Shown piece by piece: positions 22,618 through 32,083 of a stretch of 33,689 nt of DNA. The position numbers and the translations under genes are program-made. The stretch is from positions 1 through 33,689 of the forward strand of contig CALXOJ010000014.1 of the NCBI GenBank assembly GCA_944390005.1. The letters are read 5' to 3'. Positions within the stretch are counted from its first letter, which is position 1; each line of letters begins with the position of its first letter. The notes under the pieces are model-generated. The model searched no databases, had not been told where the DNA came from, and worked only from the letters and a program-made list of their open reading frames with translations. This stretch comes from an uncultured Spirochaetota bacterium (GTDB lineage Bacteria > Spirochaetota > Spirochaetia > JAFGXN01).

Positions 22618-23473
22618 AGAGAGTGGGGTGACTTCTTTCAAAGAAGTTTCCCGTGTTCGTAGAAAACTGGGTATAAAAAAAGCCGGGCACGCCGGAACGC
22701 TGGATCAGTTTGCTTCCGGGTTGCTTTTGATTTTGACAGGTCGTTACACGAGGCTTGTTGAATATTTTACGGGTTTTGATAAAGTCTATCGGACGACATT
22801 TGAATTCGGTAAGGAAACCGATACGTCGGATCCGGAAGGATCCGTTACCGCAGAATCGACGGTTCCCCTTCTTTCCGATATCGAATCGGTTCTTCCTGCT
22901 TTTTCGGGTAAAATTTTTCAACAACCGCCTCTCTATTCCGCCGTTCACATTAACGGAGAACGGGCGTATCGACTGGCTCTGAAAGGACAGACGGTTGAAA
23001 TTCCCGCGCGTGAAATCGAGATTTTTGATTGGAAAATTCTCGACTATTCTCCGCCGTATCTGAAGTCGGAGATTCATTGTTCAAAGGGAACTTATATTCG
23101 TTCTTTGGCGAGGGATTTGGGGCGTGCATGCGGTTCTCGGGCGTATGTGAAAACACTGGAACGAACGGCAGTCGGCGGCTTTTCGCTCGCTCAAGCTGTC
23201 ACGGTTAATGATCTGAAAGAGGACGGCAGCGATGGTTTGCGTGACGAAGCGTTGTTTTCACTGCTGCCGGATTTGGCGGTGTGCCGCCTGAAAAGCGGGG
23301 CTGCTGCCGACTTTTTCAACGGAAAGCCGTTTTCGGCGGATGGATTTGAAACGAAACCGCCGTACGGGATTTTCGCTGTGTTTCACAAAAGCCGTTTTGC
23401 CGGCATGATGGAGAGGGAAAAAACGGGACGGCTGCGTTACCGTTTTGTGATGACGGAAGATGAAGATCATTGA
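22592..23473 (+). CDS. truB: tRNA pseudouridine(55) synthase TruB
   Basis: TruB makes pseudouridine 55 in the T-loop of tRNAs. The 293-residue product has the family start (NRLFLINKESGVTSFKEVSRVRR; usual G-x-x-x-x-K-P-x-G-x-T-S), the catalytic motif GHAGTLDQFASGLLLI with the essential Asp in GTLD (the following residue is Gln instead of the common Pro), YRTTFEFGKETDTSDPEG, QQPPLYSAVHINGERAYRLAL and CSKGTYIRSLARDLG. A reduced C-terminal domain follows. The start is TTG at 22592, within the end of rbfA, with gagg about nine bases upstream; it gives exactly the family N-terminus and no better start exists downstream. The order rbfA-truB-ribF is common in bacteria. It overlaps the next gene by 14 bases. 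Confidence 0.95.
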   Translation: MNRLFLINKESGVTSFKEVSRVRRKLGIKKAGHAGTLDQFASGLLLILTGRYTRLVEYFTGFDKVYRTTFEFGKETDTSDPEGSVTAESTVPLLSDIESVLPAFSGKIFQQPPLYSAVHINGERAYRLALKGQTVEIPAREIEIFDWKILDYSPPYLKSEIHCSKGTYIRSLARDLGRACGSRAYVKTLERTAVGGFSLAQAVTVNDLKEDGSDGLRDEALFSLLPDLAVCRLKSGAAADFFNGKPFSADGFETKPPYGIFAVFHKSRFAGMMEREKTGRLRYRFVMTEDEDH

Positions 23474-24191
23474 ATGGAAAAAAATCAAGTCCGTCCCTCA
23501 AATCCCAGCGACGGTGAGCATCGGTGTTTTTGATGCATTTCACAGCGGACATCAAACGCTGGCCGCCGCCGCATTTGCCGAATCTCAGGCGGCTGTTCGC
23601 GTGGCGGTGACGTTTCGCAAACTGCCGAAAAGCAAAGGCAAGCCGGTTTATCCGTTTTCCATGCGGTTGGACGACTTGGAAGCGTGCGGTTTTGATGAGG
23701 CGGTTGTGATTGATTTTAATAAAGCGTTTGCGGCTTTATCGGCTGCTGCGTTCTTTGCGCGATTGGAGCAGCGCTATCGGCTGCTGCGTTTGACGGTCGG
23801 AACCGATTTTCGTTGCGGTCGACAGCGTTCATCGTCGGCCGCCGACTTGAAATTGCTGCTGCCGCAAACCGAAATTCGATCGGTGATGCTGAACGACGGC
23901 GATCGGAAAGTTTCGGCATCGGACATCAAACGCTGTCTGCGGGAAGGTCGTCCCGAGGAGGCAAACTCTGTTTTGGTTCGGCCTTATCGACTGCCGTTTA
24001 GGTGGTGCGGACGTCGTTTCGCTGTCAGACGGCGTTCGGGACTGACCGTTTTGGCAAACGGCCGCTATAAAGTCGAAATCGGCGGACAGGAACAAACGGC
24101 GGAGGTAAAAGGAGCCTTCGTTCGTTTTGAAAGGGAAATATTGGTAAAAAAACCAATGGAAATAGTCATTTTGTCGAAGGAAAAGGAGTAA
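23460..24191 (+). CDS. ribF: RibF-like FAD synthetase (FMN adenylyltransferase) lacking the riboflavin kinase domain
   Basis: The product is 243 residues. The N-terminal nucleotidyltransferase domain has the signature SIGVFDAFHSGHQTL (usual GxFDGxHxGH), VGTDFRCGRQRSSSAADLKLL (usual GxDFRFGxxRxG) and VSASDIKRCLREGRPEEAN with VRPY (usual SSTxIRxxLxxGxxxxAxxLLGRPY). Bifunctional RibF is about 305-315 residues and continues into a riboflavin kinase domain with a GVAxxGxxPTF-like motif; here only about 60 residues follow and no such motif is visible. It therefore probably adenylates FMN only, and flavokinase activity would need another gene. The DF-R-C-G and SAS substitutions are mild. It starts inside truB (ATG at 23460) and ends three bases before rpsO. 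It lies in the position where ribF is found in many genomes. Confidence 0.85.
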   Translation: MKIIEWKKIKSVPQIPATVSIGVFDAFHSGHQTLAAAAFAESQAAVRVAVTFRKLPKSKGKPVYPFSMRLDDLEACGFDEAVVIDFNKAFAALSAAAFFARLEQRYRLLRLTVGTDFRCGRQRSSSAADLKLLLPQTEIRSVMLNDGDRKVSASDIKRCLREGRPEEANSVLVRPYRLPFRWCGRRFAVRRRSGLTVLANGRYKVEIGGQEQTAEVKGAFVRFEREILVKKPMEIVILSKEKE

Positions 24192-24194
24192 AAC

Positions 24195-24464
24195 ATGGCA
24201 TTGACAAAAGAACAGAAACAGGACATTATCGCGAAATTCGGCGGAGATTCGAAAAACACCGGATCCACGGAAGTTCAGATTGCGTTGATGACGGAACGAA
24301 TTAGGGATTTAACCGAGCACTTTAAAATTAATCCCAAAGACCACAATTCGCGCCGCGGATTGCTGCAGTTGGTCGGAAAACGCCGACGCCTGCTGCGCTA
24401 TTACAAACGAGTCAACTTGAACGGTTACCGCGATTTGATTGCGAAACTCGACTTGAGAAAATAA
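24195..24464 (+). CDS. rpsO: 30S ribosomal protein S15
   Basis: The 89-residue product is full-length S15, with the signature motifs [20 protein letters not shown] (S-x-x-D-T-G-S-x-E-V-Q-I/V), [19 protein letters not shown] (H-x-x-D-x-x-x-R-x-x-L), and the final [21 protein letters not shown]15 binds 16S rRNA early in 30S assembly and contacts 23S rRNA as bridge B4. The ATG at 24195 follows aaggag. In E. coli and many others rpsO lies directly before pnp and represses its own translation; a specific S15-binding fold was not identified in the 3-base gap or the end of ribF. Confidence 0.98.
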   Translation: MALTKEQKQDIIAKFGGDSKNTGSTEVQIALMTERIRDLTEHFKINPKDHNSRRGLLQLVGKRRRLLRYYKRVNLNGYRDLIAKLDLRK

Positions 24465-24480
24465 TTGAAGAAGGTATTTT

Positions 24481-26574
24481 ATGGAAAGATTAACCATCAG
24501 AATCGGAAAAGAAGATCTGATTCTTGAAACCGGCCGAATGGCCAAGCAGGCAAACGGTGCGGCTTTTGTCACTTACGGCGGAAGTTCTGTTTTGGCAACT
24601 GTTTGCTGCAGTTCCCAACCGACGCCGGGACTCGATTTTGTCCCTCTTCAGGTTGAATACAACGAACGTTATTATGCGGCGGGAAAAATTCCCGGAGGAT
24701 TTTTAAAAAGGGAAGGACGCCCGAAAGATAAAGAGATTTTGGTTTCCCGTTTGATTGACCGTCCGATGCGTCCGCTTTTTTCGAAAAAATTTGGGCGGGA
24801 AATTCAGATTGTTCCGACGGTCGTATCCACCGATCAAATCAATCCGCCCGATATGGTGGCGATGATTGCGGCGTCGGCGGCTGTGACGATTTCCGACATT
24901 CCGTTTGACGGACCGATTGCCGGCGTGCGCGTCGCTTATCTGGACGGCGAGTACATTATAAACCCGACATTTGAAGAGATTAAAAACGGACAGATGGACA
25001 TCGTTGTCGCCGGAACGGAAGAGGGCATCACAATGGTGGAAGGCGGTGCAAAAGAGGTCAGCGAAGAGATCATGCTGACCGCCATCGAAAAAGCGCACGT
25101 CGTCATTGCCGAAGTATGCCGTCAAATCCGCGATTTTGCCGCCCGCGTCGGAAAAGACAAGCTGCCGTTGGCAGGAACGGATCATCGCTACGAAAACGAA
25201 TCGGCTGTCCGCGCGTTTGCCGAACCGCTTTACGAAAAAGCCTCCTTTGTTAAAAATAAATTGGAGCGTCACGAAGCGAAGGCGAAAGTGCGTGCATCGA
25301 TTTTCGAACAGTTTACGAACGAGACGACTTCCGAAGAAGAGAAGACTCTTTTATCCGCTCTTTGCGACGAGATTGAAAAGGAAGTGGTGCGTCAATCGGT
25401 TTTAAACAATGGAATTCGGATTGACGGACGTAAACCCGATGAAATCCGCCCGATTACCTGCGAAGTCGGTGTTTTAAGCCGCACTCACGGCAGTGCGTTG
25501 TTTACCCGCGGCGAAACGCAGAGTTTGGGCGTGGTTACGTTAGGGACAACCGATGACGGAAAATTAATTGACGATATCGACGGCGACAAATCTTACGAAC
25601 ATTTTATGCTGCACTACAATTTTCCTCCGTACAGTGTCGGTGAAACGGGCCGACTGACGACGGGACGCCGCGAAATCGGTCACGGTCATTTGGCGCTGCG
25701 CGCACTGGAGTCCATGGTTCCCGATTCCAAAGAATTCCCGTATACCATTCGCGTTGTTTCCGAAATTTTAGAATCCAACGGATCCTCCTCAATGGCGACG
25801 GTTTGCTCCGGAACGCTGAGCCTGTTGGATGCCGGTGTTCCAATTAAAAAACCGGTTGCCGGAATTGCAATGGGATTGATTTCCGACGGAGATAAAGCGG
25901 TCGTTTTGAGCGATATTTTGGGCGATGAAGATCACCTCGGCGATATGGACTTTAAAGTCACCGGTACTGCCGAAGGAATCACCGCATTCCAAATGGATAT
26001 CAAAATCAAGCGAGTCGCTCCGGATTTAATGAGAACCGCTTTGGAACAAGCTAAGCAGGGACGACTGCATATTTTGAGCATCATGAATCAGACTCTGAGC
26101 CGGCCGAGAAGCGAAGTCAGCTGCTACGCTCCGAAAATCGTTTCGATTCGTATCAATCCCGACAAAGTCGGTGCCGTCATTGGCAGCGGCGGAAAAACCA
26201 TCAAAGCGCTGACCGAAAAGACCTCCTCTCAAATCGTTGTGGAAGAGGACGGAACCGTTCAAATTTACGGAAAAGACAAAGAGTCTGCCGAAAAAGCGAT
26301 GAAGATGATCGAAGCGATCGCCACCGATCCGAAACCGGGAACGCTGTTTACCGGCGTTGTCAAAAAAATCATGGATTTTGGTGCTTTCGTCGAATTTGTT
26401 CCGGGAAAAGAGGGACTGGTTCACATTTCGAAACTGGCCGATCACCGTGTCGAGAAAGTGACCGACGTTCTGAAAGAGGGACAAACTATTCCCGTCAAAG
26501 TGCTCGAAGTCGATAAGTTGGGACGAATCAATTTGTCTTATATCGACGCCGTGCGCGAACGGAAACCAGAATGA
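24481..26574 (+). CDS. pnp: Polyribonucleotide nucleotidyltransferase (PNPase)
   Basis: PNPase is the phosphorolytic 3'-5' exoribonuclease of the RNA degradosome. The 697-residue product has two RNase PH-like domains (first beginning [23 protein letters not shown] in spirit, with [14 protein letters not shown] and [12 protein letters not shown]; second from [19 protein letters not shown], with [14 protein letters not shown] and [21 protein letters not shown]). An all-alpha linker lies between them, then a KH domain ([15 protein letters not shown]) and an S1 domain ([19 protein letters not shown] ... [16 protein letters not shown]). The metal-binding D-x-x-G-D region is in [29 protein letters not shown]. 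It starts 16 bases after rpsO (aagaagg ribosome site), and its stop overlaps dut (atga). Confidence 0.98.
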   Translation: MERLTIRIGKEDLILETGRMAKQANGAAFVTYGGSSVLATVCCSSQPTPGLDFVPLQVEYNERYYAAGKIPGGFLKREGRPKDKEILVSRLIDRPMRPLFSKKFGREIQIVPTVVSTDQINPPDMVAMIAASAAVTISDIPFDGPIAGVRVAYLDGEYIINPTFEEIKNGQMDIVVAGTEEGITMVEGGAKEVSEEIMLTAIEKAHVVIAEVCRQIRDFAARVGKDKLPLAGTDHRYENESAVRAFAEPLYEKASFVKNKLERHEAKAKVRASIFEQFTNETTSEEEKTLLSALCDEIEKEVVRQSVLNNGIRIDGRKPDEIRPITCEVGVLSRTHGSALFTRGETQSLGVVTLGTTDDGKLIDDIDGDKSYEHFMLHYNFPPYSVGETGRLTTGRREIGHGHLALRALESMVPDSKEFPYTIRVVSEILESNGSSSMATVCSGTLSLLDAGVPIKKPVAGIAMGLISDGDKAVVLSDILGDEDHLGDMDFKVTGTAEGITAFQMDIKIKRVAPDLMRTALEQAKQGRLHILSIMNQTLSRPRSEVSCYAPKIVSIRINPDKVGAVIGSGGKTIKALTEKTSSQIVVEEDGTVQIYGKDKESAEKAMKMIEAIATDPKPGTLFTGVVKKIMDFGAFVEFVPGKEGLVHISKLADHRVEKVTDVLKEGQTIPVKVLEVDKLGRINLSYIDAVRERKPE

Positions 26575-27008
26575 AAACGGTTGCGGTTCGCGCTGTTTTC
26601 AAGGACGGCCGCAAACCGGTTTACTCTTCGCCCCTCGCTGCAGGGGCGGATCTGTTTGCGGACCTCGACGAATCGATTGTTTTGGAAAGTTTGGAGCGGC
26701 GGTTGATTCCGACCGGAGTTTTTTTGGAAATTCCGGAGGGGTACGAGGCACAGGTGCGCCCGCGTTCGGGATTGGCCATTAAACACGGACTTTCGTTGGT
26801 CAATACGCCCGGAACGATTGATGCCGATTACCGCGGCGAAATTAAAGTAATCGCCGTCAATCTGGGAAAAGACCCGGTGACAATTGCTCCGGGAGACCGT
26901 ATTGCGCAGCTTGTGGTTGCGCCGACGGTGCAGGCTCAGTTCCTGCAGTGTGAAAGTTTGACCCCGACCGAGCGCGGTGAAGGCGGTTTCGGTTCAACCG
27001 GAGTTTGA
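26571..27008 (+). CDS. dut: dUTP diphosphatase (dUTPase, trimeric type)
   Basis: dUTPase hydrolyses dUTP to dUMP and pyrophosphate, keeping uracil out of DNA and supplying dUMP for thymidylate synthesis. All five family motifs are present in the 145-residue product: motif 1 AGADLFAD, motif 2 [11 protein letters not shown], motif 3 [16 protein letters not shown] (catalytic Asp in [10 protein letters not shown]), motif 4 GDRIAQLVV and motif 5 [10 protein letters not shown], the flexible C-terminal arm closing over the active site. The ATG overlaps the pnp stop (atga). The pairing of dut with pnp is seen in other bacteria. It lies three bases before the next gene. Confidence 0.97.
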   Translation: MKTVAVRAVFKDGRKPVYSSPLAAGADLFADLDESIVLESLERRLIPTGVFLEIPEGYEAQVRPRSGLAIKHGLSLVNTPGTIDADYRGEIKVIAVNLGKDPVTIAPGDRIAQLVVAPTVQAQFLQCESLTPTERGEGGFGSTGV

Positions 27009-27011
27009 TTT

Positions 27012-28307
27012 GTGAAAGGGCAAAGACGTTATTGGACGATTTACGGCTATCTGTTTCGAGAGTTTATTCTTTCGTTCATGGTGGCATTCTTTATCTTCTT
27101 CGCGCTTTTTTTGGTAAATGAGCTTTTGGTCATCGCATTGAGAATGCAGAAGAAGGACGTCCCGGTTTCGACCGTTTTTATGTTTTTGCTCTATTCTCTC
27201 CCTTATGTTTTGTCTTATACATTTCCGCTTTCGACAATGGTCAGTTGTCTGATGGCAGTCGGTCGTTTTCACTCCGATAACGAGATGCTGGCCATGCGTG
27301 CCAGCGGTATCCGTTATACCAACATTTTTGTGCCGTTCTGCTTTGCGGCCGTCATCCTGACTTCTGTCTCTTTCGTGATGAACGATTATTTTCTTCCGCT
27401 CGGGATGGAGAAGCGTTATTCGCTGCTTAACAAAGTCGCTCTTTCAAACGCCTCTGTCATTTTCGAACCGTACGATGTCTCCGATCCCATTCAGGGAAAA
27501 ATCATTATCACAGGTGATATTCAGGAGAATTTGATTAAAAATCTGATCATCATCGACAGGGATCCCGACTCCAACCGACGGGTGATTGTTTCCCGAGACG
27601 CCAATTTTCGGCAAAATGAACAGCTGGAAGGGGTCATGCACCTGAATTTACAAGAGCCGTTTATGGTGTCGGTTGACAACGATCGGCGCAATGCTTTCAA
27701 TTACATTCGGGCAAGGGAAGCTGACTACAACATACTGCTGAAAGATTACGTCGGCACGGCTTTTTCTTCTTCCGATCCGTCGACTATGACAAGCAGTCAG
27801 GTCCGGGATATGATAAAAGAGGAAAAAGAACGGCTGAACGACAGCCGCGAGCGTCAAAAAGAGAGAGTTTCGTTTCAACTCTATCAACTGCAGTGTCAGT
27901 ATAACGAAATTTTTGAATCAACGCTCCGTCAGCGTGAGTACCGTCAGGCCGATATCAACTCGTTGGTCAACGATTACGAAAATTACATGACACAGAAGAA
28001 CCGCAAAATCGGCAATCGGAGTTTATCCCGTCTGGAGACCGAATATCACTACAAATTCGTGCTGCCGACAGGATGTCTTGCGCTCATTTTGTTGGCGTTT
28101 CCGCTCGGACTGTTTTCCAAACGCAGCGACAAGGCCGTTGGATTGGGACTCGGCAGCATTTTTGCCTTTGTTTATTGGGTTCTGATTATGATGGCAAAGA
28201 TCATCGGCTACACTTCCAATTTTTCTCCGGCTTTGATCATGTGGATGCCCAACATTATCGTCTGTACGGCGGGGATTGTCATTTATTCTATCCGTTTGAG
28301 GCAATGA
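27012..28307 (+). CDS. LptF/LptG (YjgP/YjgQ) family permease, first copy
   Basis: The 431-residue product has six predicted membrane helices in the YjgP/YjgQ pattern: an N-terminal cluster (FILSFMVAFFIFFALFLVNELLVI, YSLPYVLSYTFPLSTMVSCLMAVGR), the conserved cytosolic coupling segment DNEMLAMRASGI, a periplasmic jellyroll-like domain, and a C-terminal cluster (LALILLAFPLGLF, LGLGSIFAFVYWVLIMMAKII). In LPS-bearing bacteria LptF and LptG form the inner-membrane complex that extracts LPS. A charged, helix-rich insertion (about 27780-28030; IKEEKERLNDSRERQKER ... LRQREYRQADINSLVNDYENY) precedes the C-terminal helices and looks like a coiled coil. The GTG at 27012 is the start, three bases after dut. 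Whether it is LptF or LptG cannot be decided firmly. Confidence 0.88.
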   Translation: MKGQRRYWTIYGYLFREFILSFMVAFFIFFALFLVNELLVIALRMQKKDVPVSTVFMFLLYSLPYVLSYTFPLSTMVSCLMAVGRFHSDNEMLAMRASGIRYTNIFVPFCFAAVILTSVSFVMNDYFLPLGMEKRYSLLNKVALSNASVIFEPYDVSDPIQGKIIITGDIQENLIKNLIIIDRDPDSNRRVIVSRDANFRQNEQLEGVMHLNLQEPFMVSVDNDRRNAFNYIRAREADYNILLKDYVGTAFSSSDPSTMTSSQVRDMIKEEKERLNDSRERQKERVSFQLYQLQCQYNEIFESTLRQREYRQADINSLVNDYENYMTQKNRKIGNRSLSRLETEYHYKFVLPTGCLALILLAFPLGLFSKRSDKAVGLGLGSIFAFVYWVLIMMAKIIGYTSNFSPALIMWMPNIIVCTAGIVIYSIRLRQ

Positions 28308-28308
28308 G

Positions 28309-29403
28309 ATGATGCGGACGCTTCACAGGATGCTGCTGGTTCAGTTTTTGAAGGTTTTCTCGGTTGCTCTGCTGCTCTTTGTTTTCATCATTGTCTTTGT
28401 TGACATTTTTTCGCACCTTTATTCGTATATTGTCAGCGACATTCCGATAGGAAAGATTTTTTACATTACGGTGCTCTACATTCCGAAGTGCATTCACTAT
28501 TCTGTGCCGATTGCGGTTTTATTTGCCGTCTCGTACACTCTCGGAACATTTTACGCCAACAACGAATTGGTAGCGGTATTTTCATCGGGAATTCCGCTCT
28601 CTCGATTTGTTTTACCGCTTCTGATTTTCGGATTCTGCGGCAGTATTTTCAATTTTCTGTTTGAAGAGTGGGTTGTCATCGACACGCTGCGGATGAAAAA
28701 CAATGCTTACAATGAAGCGATGTATTACACCTCTTCATCTGACGGAGACAAGCAGCGAGCTGCCGTCTTCGACATCGATCAAAATATCATTTATTACGCC
28801 GGTTCTTACCGTGATGCCAATCAGGTTCTCAATGATGTGACTTTGATTCAGCTGACTCCGGACGGAAATCTCCTTTCCCGCTCCGACGCCCGTGAAGGCG
28901 AGTGGAACGGTTACTTTTGGGACTTTCGGGAAGTGAGGATTCTGGACGTGAATCAGGAGACAAAGGAGGTAACGGAGAGCTATCGGGATACGCTCAGTTC
29001 CGAAAAATTCAATAAACCGCCGAAATTTTTTCGAGAGGTAACAAAAGACATTGCCGAACTGCGGCTTTTTGAGGCGATCGATTGGCTGAAAGAGTTGAAG
29101 GAGGCCAACGTCGCTAAAAAATACCGCGATGCGCTGATTGAATTTTACAAACGCTTTTCGTTCACTTTTACGACTTTTATTGTTGCGTTGATTTCCTGCG
29201 CTCTCGGCAGTCGGTTCAATAAAAATATTTTGCTTTACAGTTTGCTTATCAGTATTGTGACAGCTGTTGTTTACTACGTTTTTCAGATGATTACCGAATT
29301 GTTTGCGGCCGGCCGTCTGCTGCCGCCGTTTGTCGGTTCTTGGCTGCCGTTTTTTACATTTTTAATTCTCGGCCGCGTTCTTTTCAGGAGGGCACGAACG
29401 TGA
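28309..29403 (+). CDS. LptF/LptG (YjgP/YjgQ) family permease, second copy
   Basis: The 364-residue product is the usual family length. It shows six membrane helices (FLKVFSVALLLFVFIIVFVDIF, FYITVLYIPKCIHYSVPIAVLFAVSYTLG, C-terminal FSFTFTTFIVALISCALG and LLYSLLISIVTAVVYYVFQMITELFAAG), the coupling segment NNELVAVFSSGIPL, and a periplasmic beta-rich domain between. It begins one base after the first copy stops (atgagatg), which places two different family members in tandem as in the lptF-lptG pairs of other bacteria. LPS or lipid export to the outer membrane is the family role. Treponemes without classical LPS also keep these genes, so the substrate here is open. The stop overlaps the tgt GTG start. 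Confidence 0.88.
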   Translation: MMRTLHRMLLVQFLKVFSVALLLFVFIIVFVDIFSHLYSYIVSDIPIGKIFYITVLYIPKCIHYSVPIAVLFAVSYTLGTFYANNELVAVFSSGIPLSRFVLPLLIFGFCGSIFNFLFEEWVVIDTLRMKNNAYNEAMYYTSSSDGDKQRAAVFDIDQNIIYYAGSYRDANQVLNDVTLIQLTPDGNLLSRSDAREGEWNGYFWDFREVRILDVNQETKEVTESYRDTLSSEKFNKPPKFFREVTKDIAELRLFEAIDWLKELKEANVAKKYRDALIEFYKRFSFTFTTFIVALISCALGSRFNKNILLYSLLISIVTAVVYYVFQMITELFAAGRLLPPFVGSWLPFFTFLILGRVLFRRART

Positions 29404-30533
29404 AACCGCTGTTTGAAATCCTTCACCGCGATCGGTCGTCGAAAGCCCGTACCGGCAGACTTTTTTTGCCGCACGGAAGCGTCGAAACTCCGGTTTTCAT
29501 GCCTGTCGGAACCGCCGGAACTGTTAAGGCTATGAATCATGACGAATTGGAACGGATCGGCTGGCGGCTGATGCTTTCCAATACTTATCACCTCTATCTG
29601 CGGCCGGGAGCCGAAGTCATCTCCGCTTACGGTTCCCTTCACGACTTCAACAGTTGGCGGCACAACATTTTAACCGACAGCGGCGGCTTTCAGGTCTTTT
29701 CATTGGCGCCGTTTCGGAAAGTTCGCCGGGAAGGGGTGCGTTTCAGAAGTCACATCGACGGCAGTTATCACACTTTAACCCCCGAGTCTGTTGTCGATTT
29801 TCAAACTGTGCTGAACTCCGACATTCAAATGGTTCTGGACGTTTGCAGCGAAAAAGGAATTTCCGAGAAAAAAGCGAAAGAAGCCGCTTACATCACGGCG
29901 GAGTGGGCGCAGCGGGCCAAATCGCGGTGGCTTCAAAAAAAGGAAGAAGGGTACAAAGGGGAATTGTTCGGTATCGTTCAGGGCAATTTTTATAAAGATT
30001 TGCGGAAAATGAGTGCAGAAATCGTCAATGAGATCGATTTTCCGGGAGTGGCAATTGGCGGTCTCTCTGTCGGAGAGGAAAAAAACGAATTCAGTGATTT
30101 TTTGGCGTATACGGCAGCCTTGCTTCCCGACGAAAAACCGCGGTACGTGATGGGAATCGGAACTCCCGATTATCTGTTTGAGGCGGTGGAGAACGGAATT
30201 GATATGTTTGACTGCGTTTTGCCAACCCGAGTTGCCCGCAACGGAACGGCAGCTTCCGATGACGGTTGGATTTCTTTAAAAAAGGAGCGCTATGCGTTCG
30301 ATCGGCGGTCGATTTCGGAAGAGTGCACCTGCTCGGCGTGTCGGAATTACAGCCGCGGTTACCTGCGTCATTTGGTGAAAGCCGGCGAAATTTCGGCATC
30401 CGTATTGATTACCGAACACAATTTAACGTGGTTCTACCGACTGACGGAGGAGATTCGTCGTTCAATTCGGGAAGACCGTTTCAGTGAATTCAAAAAAAGT
30501 TTTTTAACCCGTTTTTCCGGAGGCCGCGTATGA
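29400..30533 (+). CDS. tgt: tRNA-guanine(34) transglycosylase (queuine/preQ1 insertion)
   Basis: Tgt exchanges guanine 34 for preQ1 in the anticodons of Asp, Asn, His and Tyr tRNAs, the committed step of queuosine modification. The 377-residue product has the base-recognition Asp93 in LTDSGGFQVFSL, the QGNFYKDLR and GLSVGE substrate motifs, the nucleophile Asp271 in GIDMFDCVLPTR with ARNG, and the zinc site C309, C311, C314, H340 with exactly the family spacing (CTCSAC; ITEHNL). The GTG at 29400 is chosen because aggaggg lies eight bases upstream and it starts KPLFEILHRD; a longer in-frame start at 29340 lies inside the permease gene. It overlaps the permease stop (gtga) and the murJ start (atga). 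Confidence 0.97.
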   Translation: MKPLFEILHRDRSSKARTGRLFLPHGSVETPVFMPVGTAGTVKAMNHDELERIGWRLMLSNTYHLYLRPGAEVISAYGSLHDFNSWRHNILTDSGGFQVFSLAPFRKVRREGVRFRSHIDGSYHTLTPESVVDFQTVLNSDIQMVLDVCSEKGISEKKAKEAAYITAEWAQRAKSRWLQKKEEGYKGELFGIVQGNFYKDLRKMSAEIVNEIDFPGVAIGGLSVGEEKNEFSDFLAYTAALLPDEKPRYVMGIGTPDYLFEAVENGIDMFDCVLPTRVARNGTAASDDGWISLKKERYAFDRRSISEECTCSACRNYSRGYLRHLVKAGEISASVLITEHNLTWFYRLTEEIRRSIREDRFSEFKKSFLTRFSGGRV

Positions 30534-32083
30534 GTTCGGAAAGCCGACGAAGCACCTCTGTTTCCGCCCTCGTTGTCATGACGGCGACCATGTTTTCCCG
30601 TGTGCTCGGATTCGTTAAAATCGCTCTTATCAGCCATCTTTTCGGAGCGACAGGGAAGGCCGACGTCTTCAATTTCGTTTTTGATATTCCTAACAATTTA
30701 CGCAAGCTGATGGCTGAAGGAGCGCTTTCTTCGGCCTTTATTCCGACTCTTTCCCAGTCGATTGCGGCCAAAGACGGATCTGACAGACGGCTTGTGCGGA
30801 CATTGCTGACTTTTCAGGTGCTAATTCTGGTTCCGCTGTGCATCTTGGCGGTTATTTTCAAACGAGAAGTCATTCTTTTTCTATCCGAATACGAAGATCC
30901 CGAGCAAATCGAGTTGGCAGCGTCGCTTTTTCAGTTTTTTATTCATTACATTGTTTTTGTCAGCATCTCCGCCGTTCTCATGGCGACACTGAACTCCCGC
31001 CGTCACTTTTTGACGCCGGCGTTGGCGCCGATTGTTTTTTCGATCTGTGTCATCATTTCGGTAACGGCGTTTCATGGAAAATGGGACATTTTTTCGATGG
31101 CTCTCGGTGTTCTCTCCGGAGGTGTGGCGCAGATTTTGATTCAATTGCCGGCTTTTTATAAAAACGGTTACCGTCTGGCGCCCGATTTTCACTTTCGCGA
31201 TCCGTATTTCCGGACAATTTTGTGCCGTTGGGTACCGGTTCTTTTTGCCTCCTGCATTTTTTTCGTCAACCAGCTGATCGCCAATAAATTTGCTTCCGGA
31301 TTGGAAGATGGTTCTGTCTCGGCGCTGAAAAATTCCATCATTTTTTGGCAGCTGCCCCAGGGAATTTTCGGAGCTTCGCTTTCGACGGTTCTTTTTCCCA
31401 AGATGAGCCGGGAAGCGGCCGAAAATGATCTCGACGGATTGCGTCGAAGCGTCAATTACGGGTTAACGTTTCTTTTCCTTTTGTTGATTCCTTCATCGCT
31501 GATTTTGATTCTTTTCGGGCCTCAAATGACGGCGGTTACCTTGCAGCACGGGAAATTTACGTTAAACGACACGGTTTTAACGGCGCAGGTTTTGGCGTTT
31601 TACAGTATCGGACTTTTTTTCAGCGCCGGCTTTACCTTTTTGCAGCGTTTTTTTTATTCGAGACAGAAGTTTGCGCTTCCCGTGGCGGTTTCCGTCATTT
31701 TGGTTGCTATCGACATCGTCTGTTCGTTGCAGTTGAAAGAGACATCTTTGCGGGTTTCAGGTTTGGCTCTGGCCAATTCCATTGCTTTTACGGCAGCGTT
31801 TTTCATTCAGCTTGTTCTTGTCAAACGAGATTTGAAGAATATCGGGTTTATGAGTTTCCTGAAAGAGGCCGGCAAAGGAACGCTTGCCATGGTCCCTTTC
31901 ACCGCTTATCTCATCGGTGTCGGATTTCTCGATTATTGGAAAAGCGGTTTCTCTGCTGTCAATTTTCTTATTGCCGCATTGTTGGGCATCGGAGCCGTTT
32001 TGATTCTCTTTGCTTCATTTTATCTCTTTAAAATCGAAATTTTGTCCGATATTTTAAAGAGAAGGAGAAAATCCCGTGACTAA
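30530..32083 (+). CDS. murJ: Lipid II flippase MurJ (MviN)
   Basis: MurJ moves the peptidoglycan precursor lipid II across the inner membrane. The 517-residue product has about 14 membrane helices in the MVF family pattern, with the diagnostic first part SVSALVVMTATMFSRVLGFVKI-type (Ser/Arg of SRVLGFVK), KADVFNFVFDIPNNLRKLMAEGALSSAFIPT (usual A-D-x-x-x-x-A-F-x-x-P-x-x-x-R-x-x-x-A-E-G-x-x-x-x-A-F-x-P), IIFWQLPQGIFGASLSTVLFPKMS (usual Q-L-P-x-G-x-x-G-x-A-x-x-T-x-x-L-P) and FFSAGFTFLQRFFYSRQ. The ATG follows ggagg and overlaps the tgt stop (atga). It overlaps the last gene by eight bases. Confidence 0.96.
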   Translation: MSSESRRSTSVSALVVMTATMFSRVLGFVKIALISHLFGATGKADVFNFVFDIPNNLRKLMAEGALSSAFIPTLSQSIAAKDGSDRRLVRTLLTFQVLILVPLCILAVIFKREVILFLSEYEDPEQIELAASLFQFFIHYIVFVSISAVLMATLNSRRHFLTPALAPIVFSICVIISVTAFHGKWDIFSMALGVLSGGVAQILIQLPAFYKNGYRLAPDFHFRDPYFRTILCRWVPVLFASCIFFVNQLIANKFASGLEDGSVSALKNSIIFWQLPQGIFGASLSTVLFPKMSREAAENDLDGLRRSVNYGLTFLFLLLIPSSLILILFGPQMTAVTLQHGKFTLNDTVLTAQVLAFYSIGLFFSAGFTFLQRFFYSRQKFALPVAVSVILVAIDIVCSLQLKETSLRVSGLALANSIAFTAAFFIQLVLVKRDLKNIGFMSFLKEAGKGTLAMVPFTAYLIGVGFLDYWKSGFSAVNFLIAALLGIGAVLILFASFYLFKIEILSDILKRRRKSRD

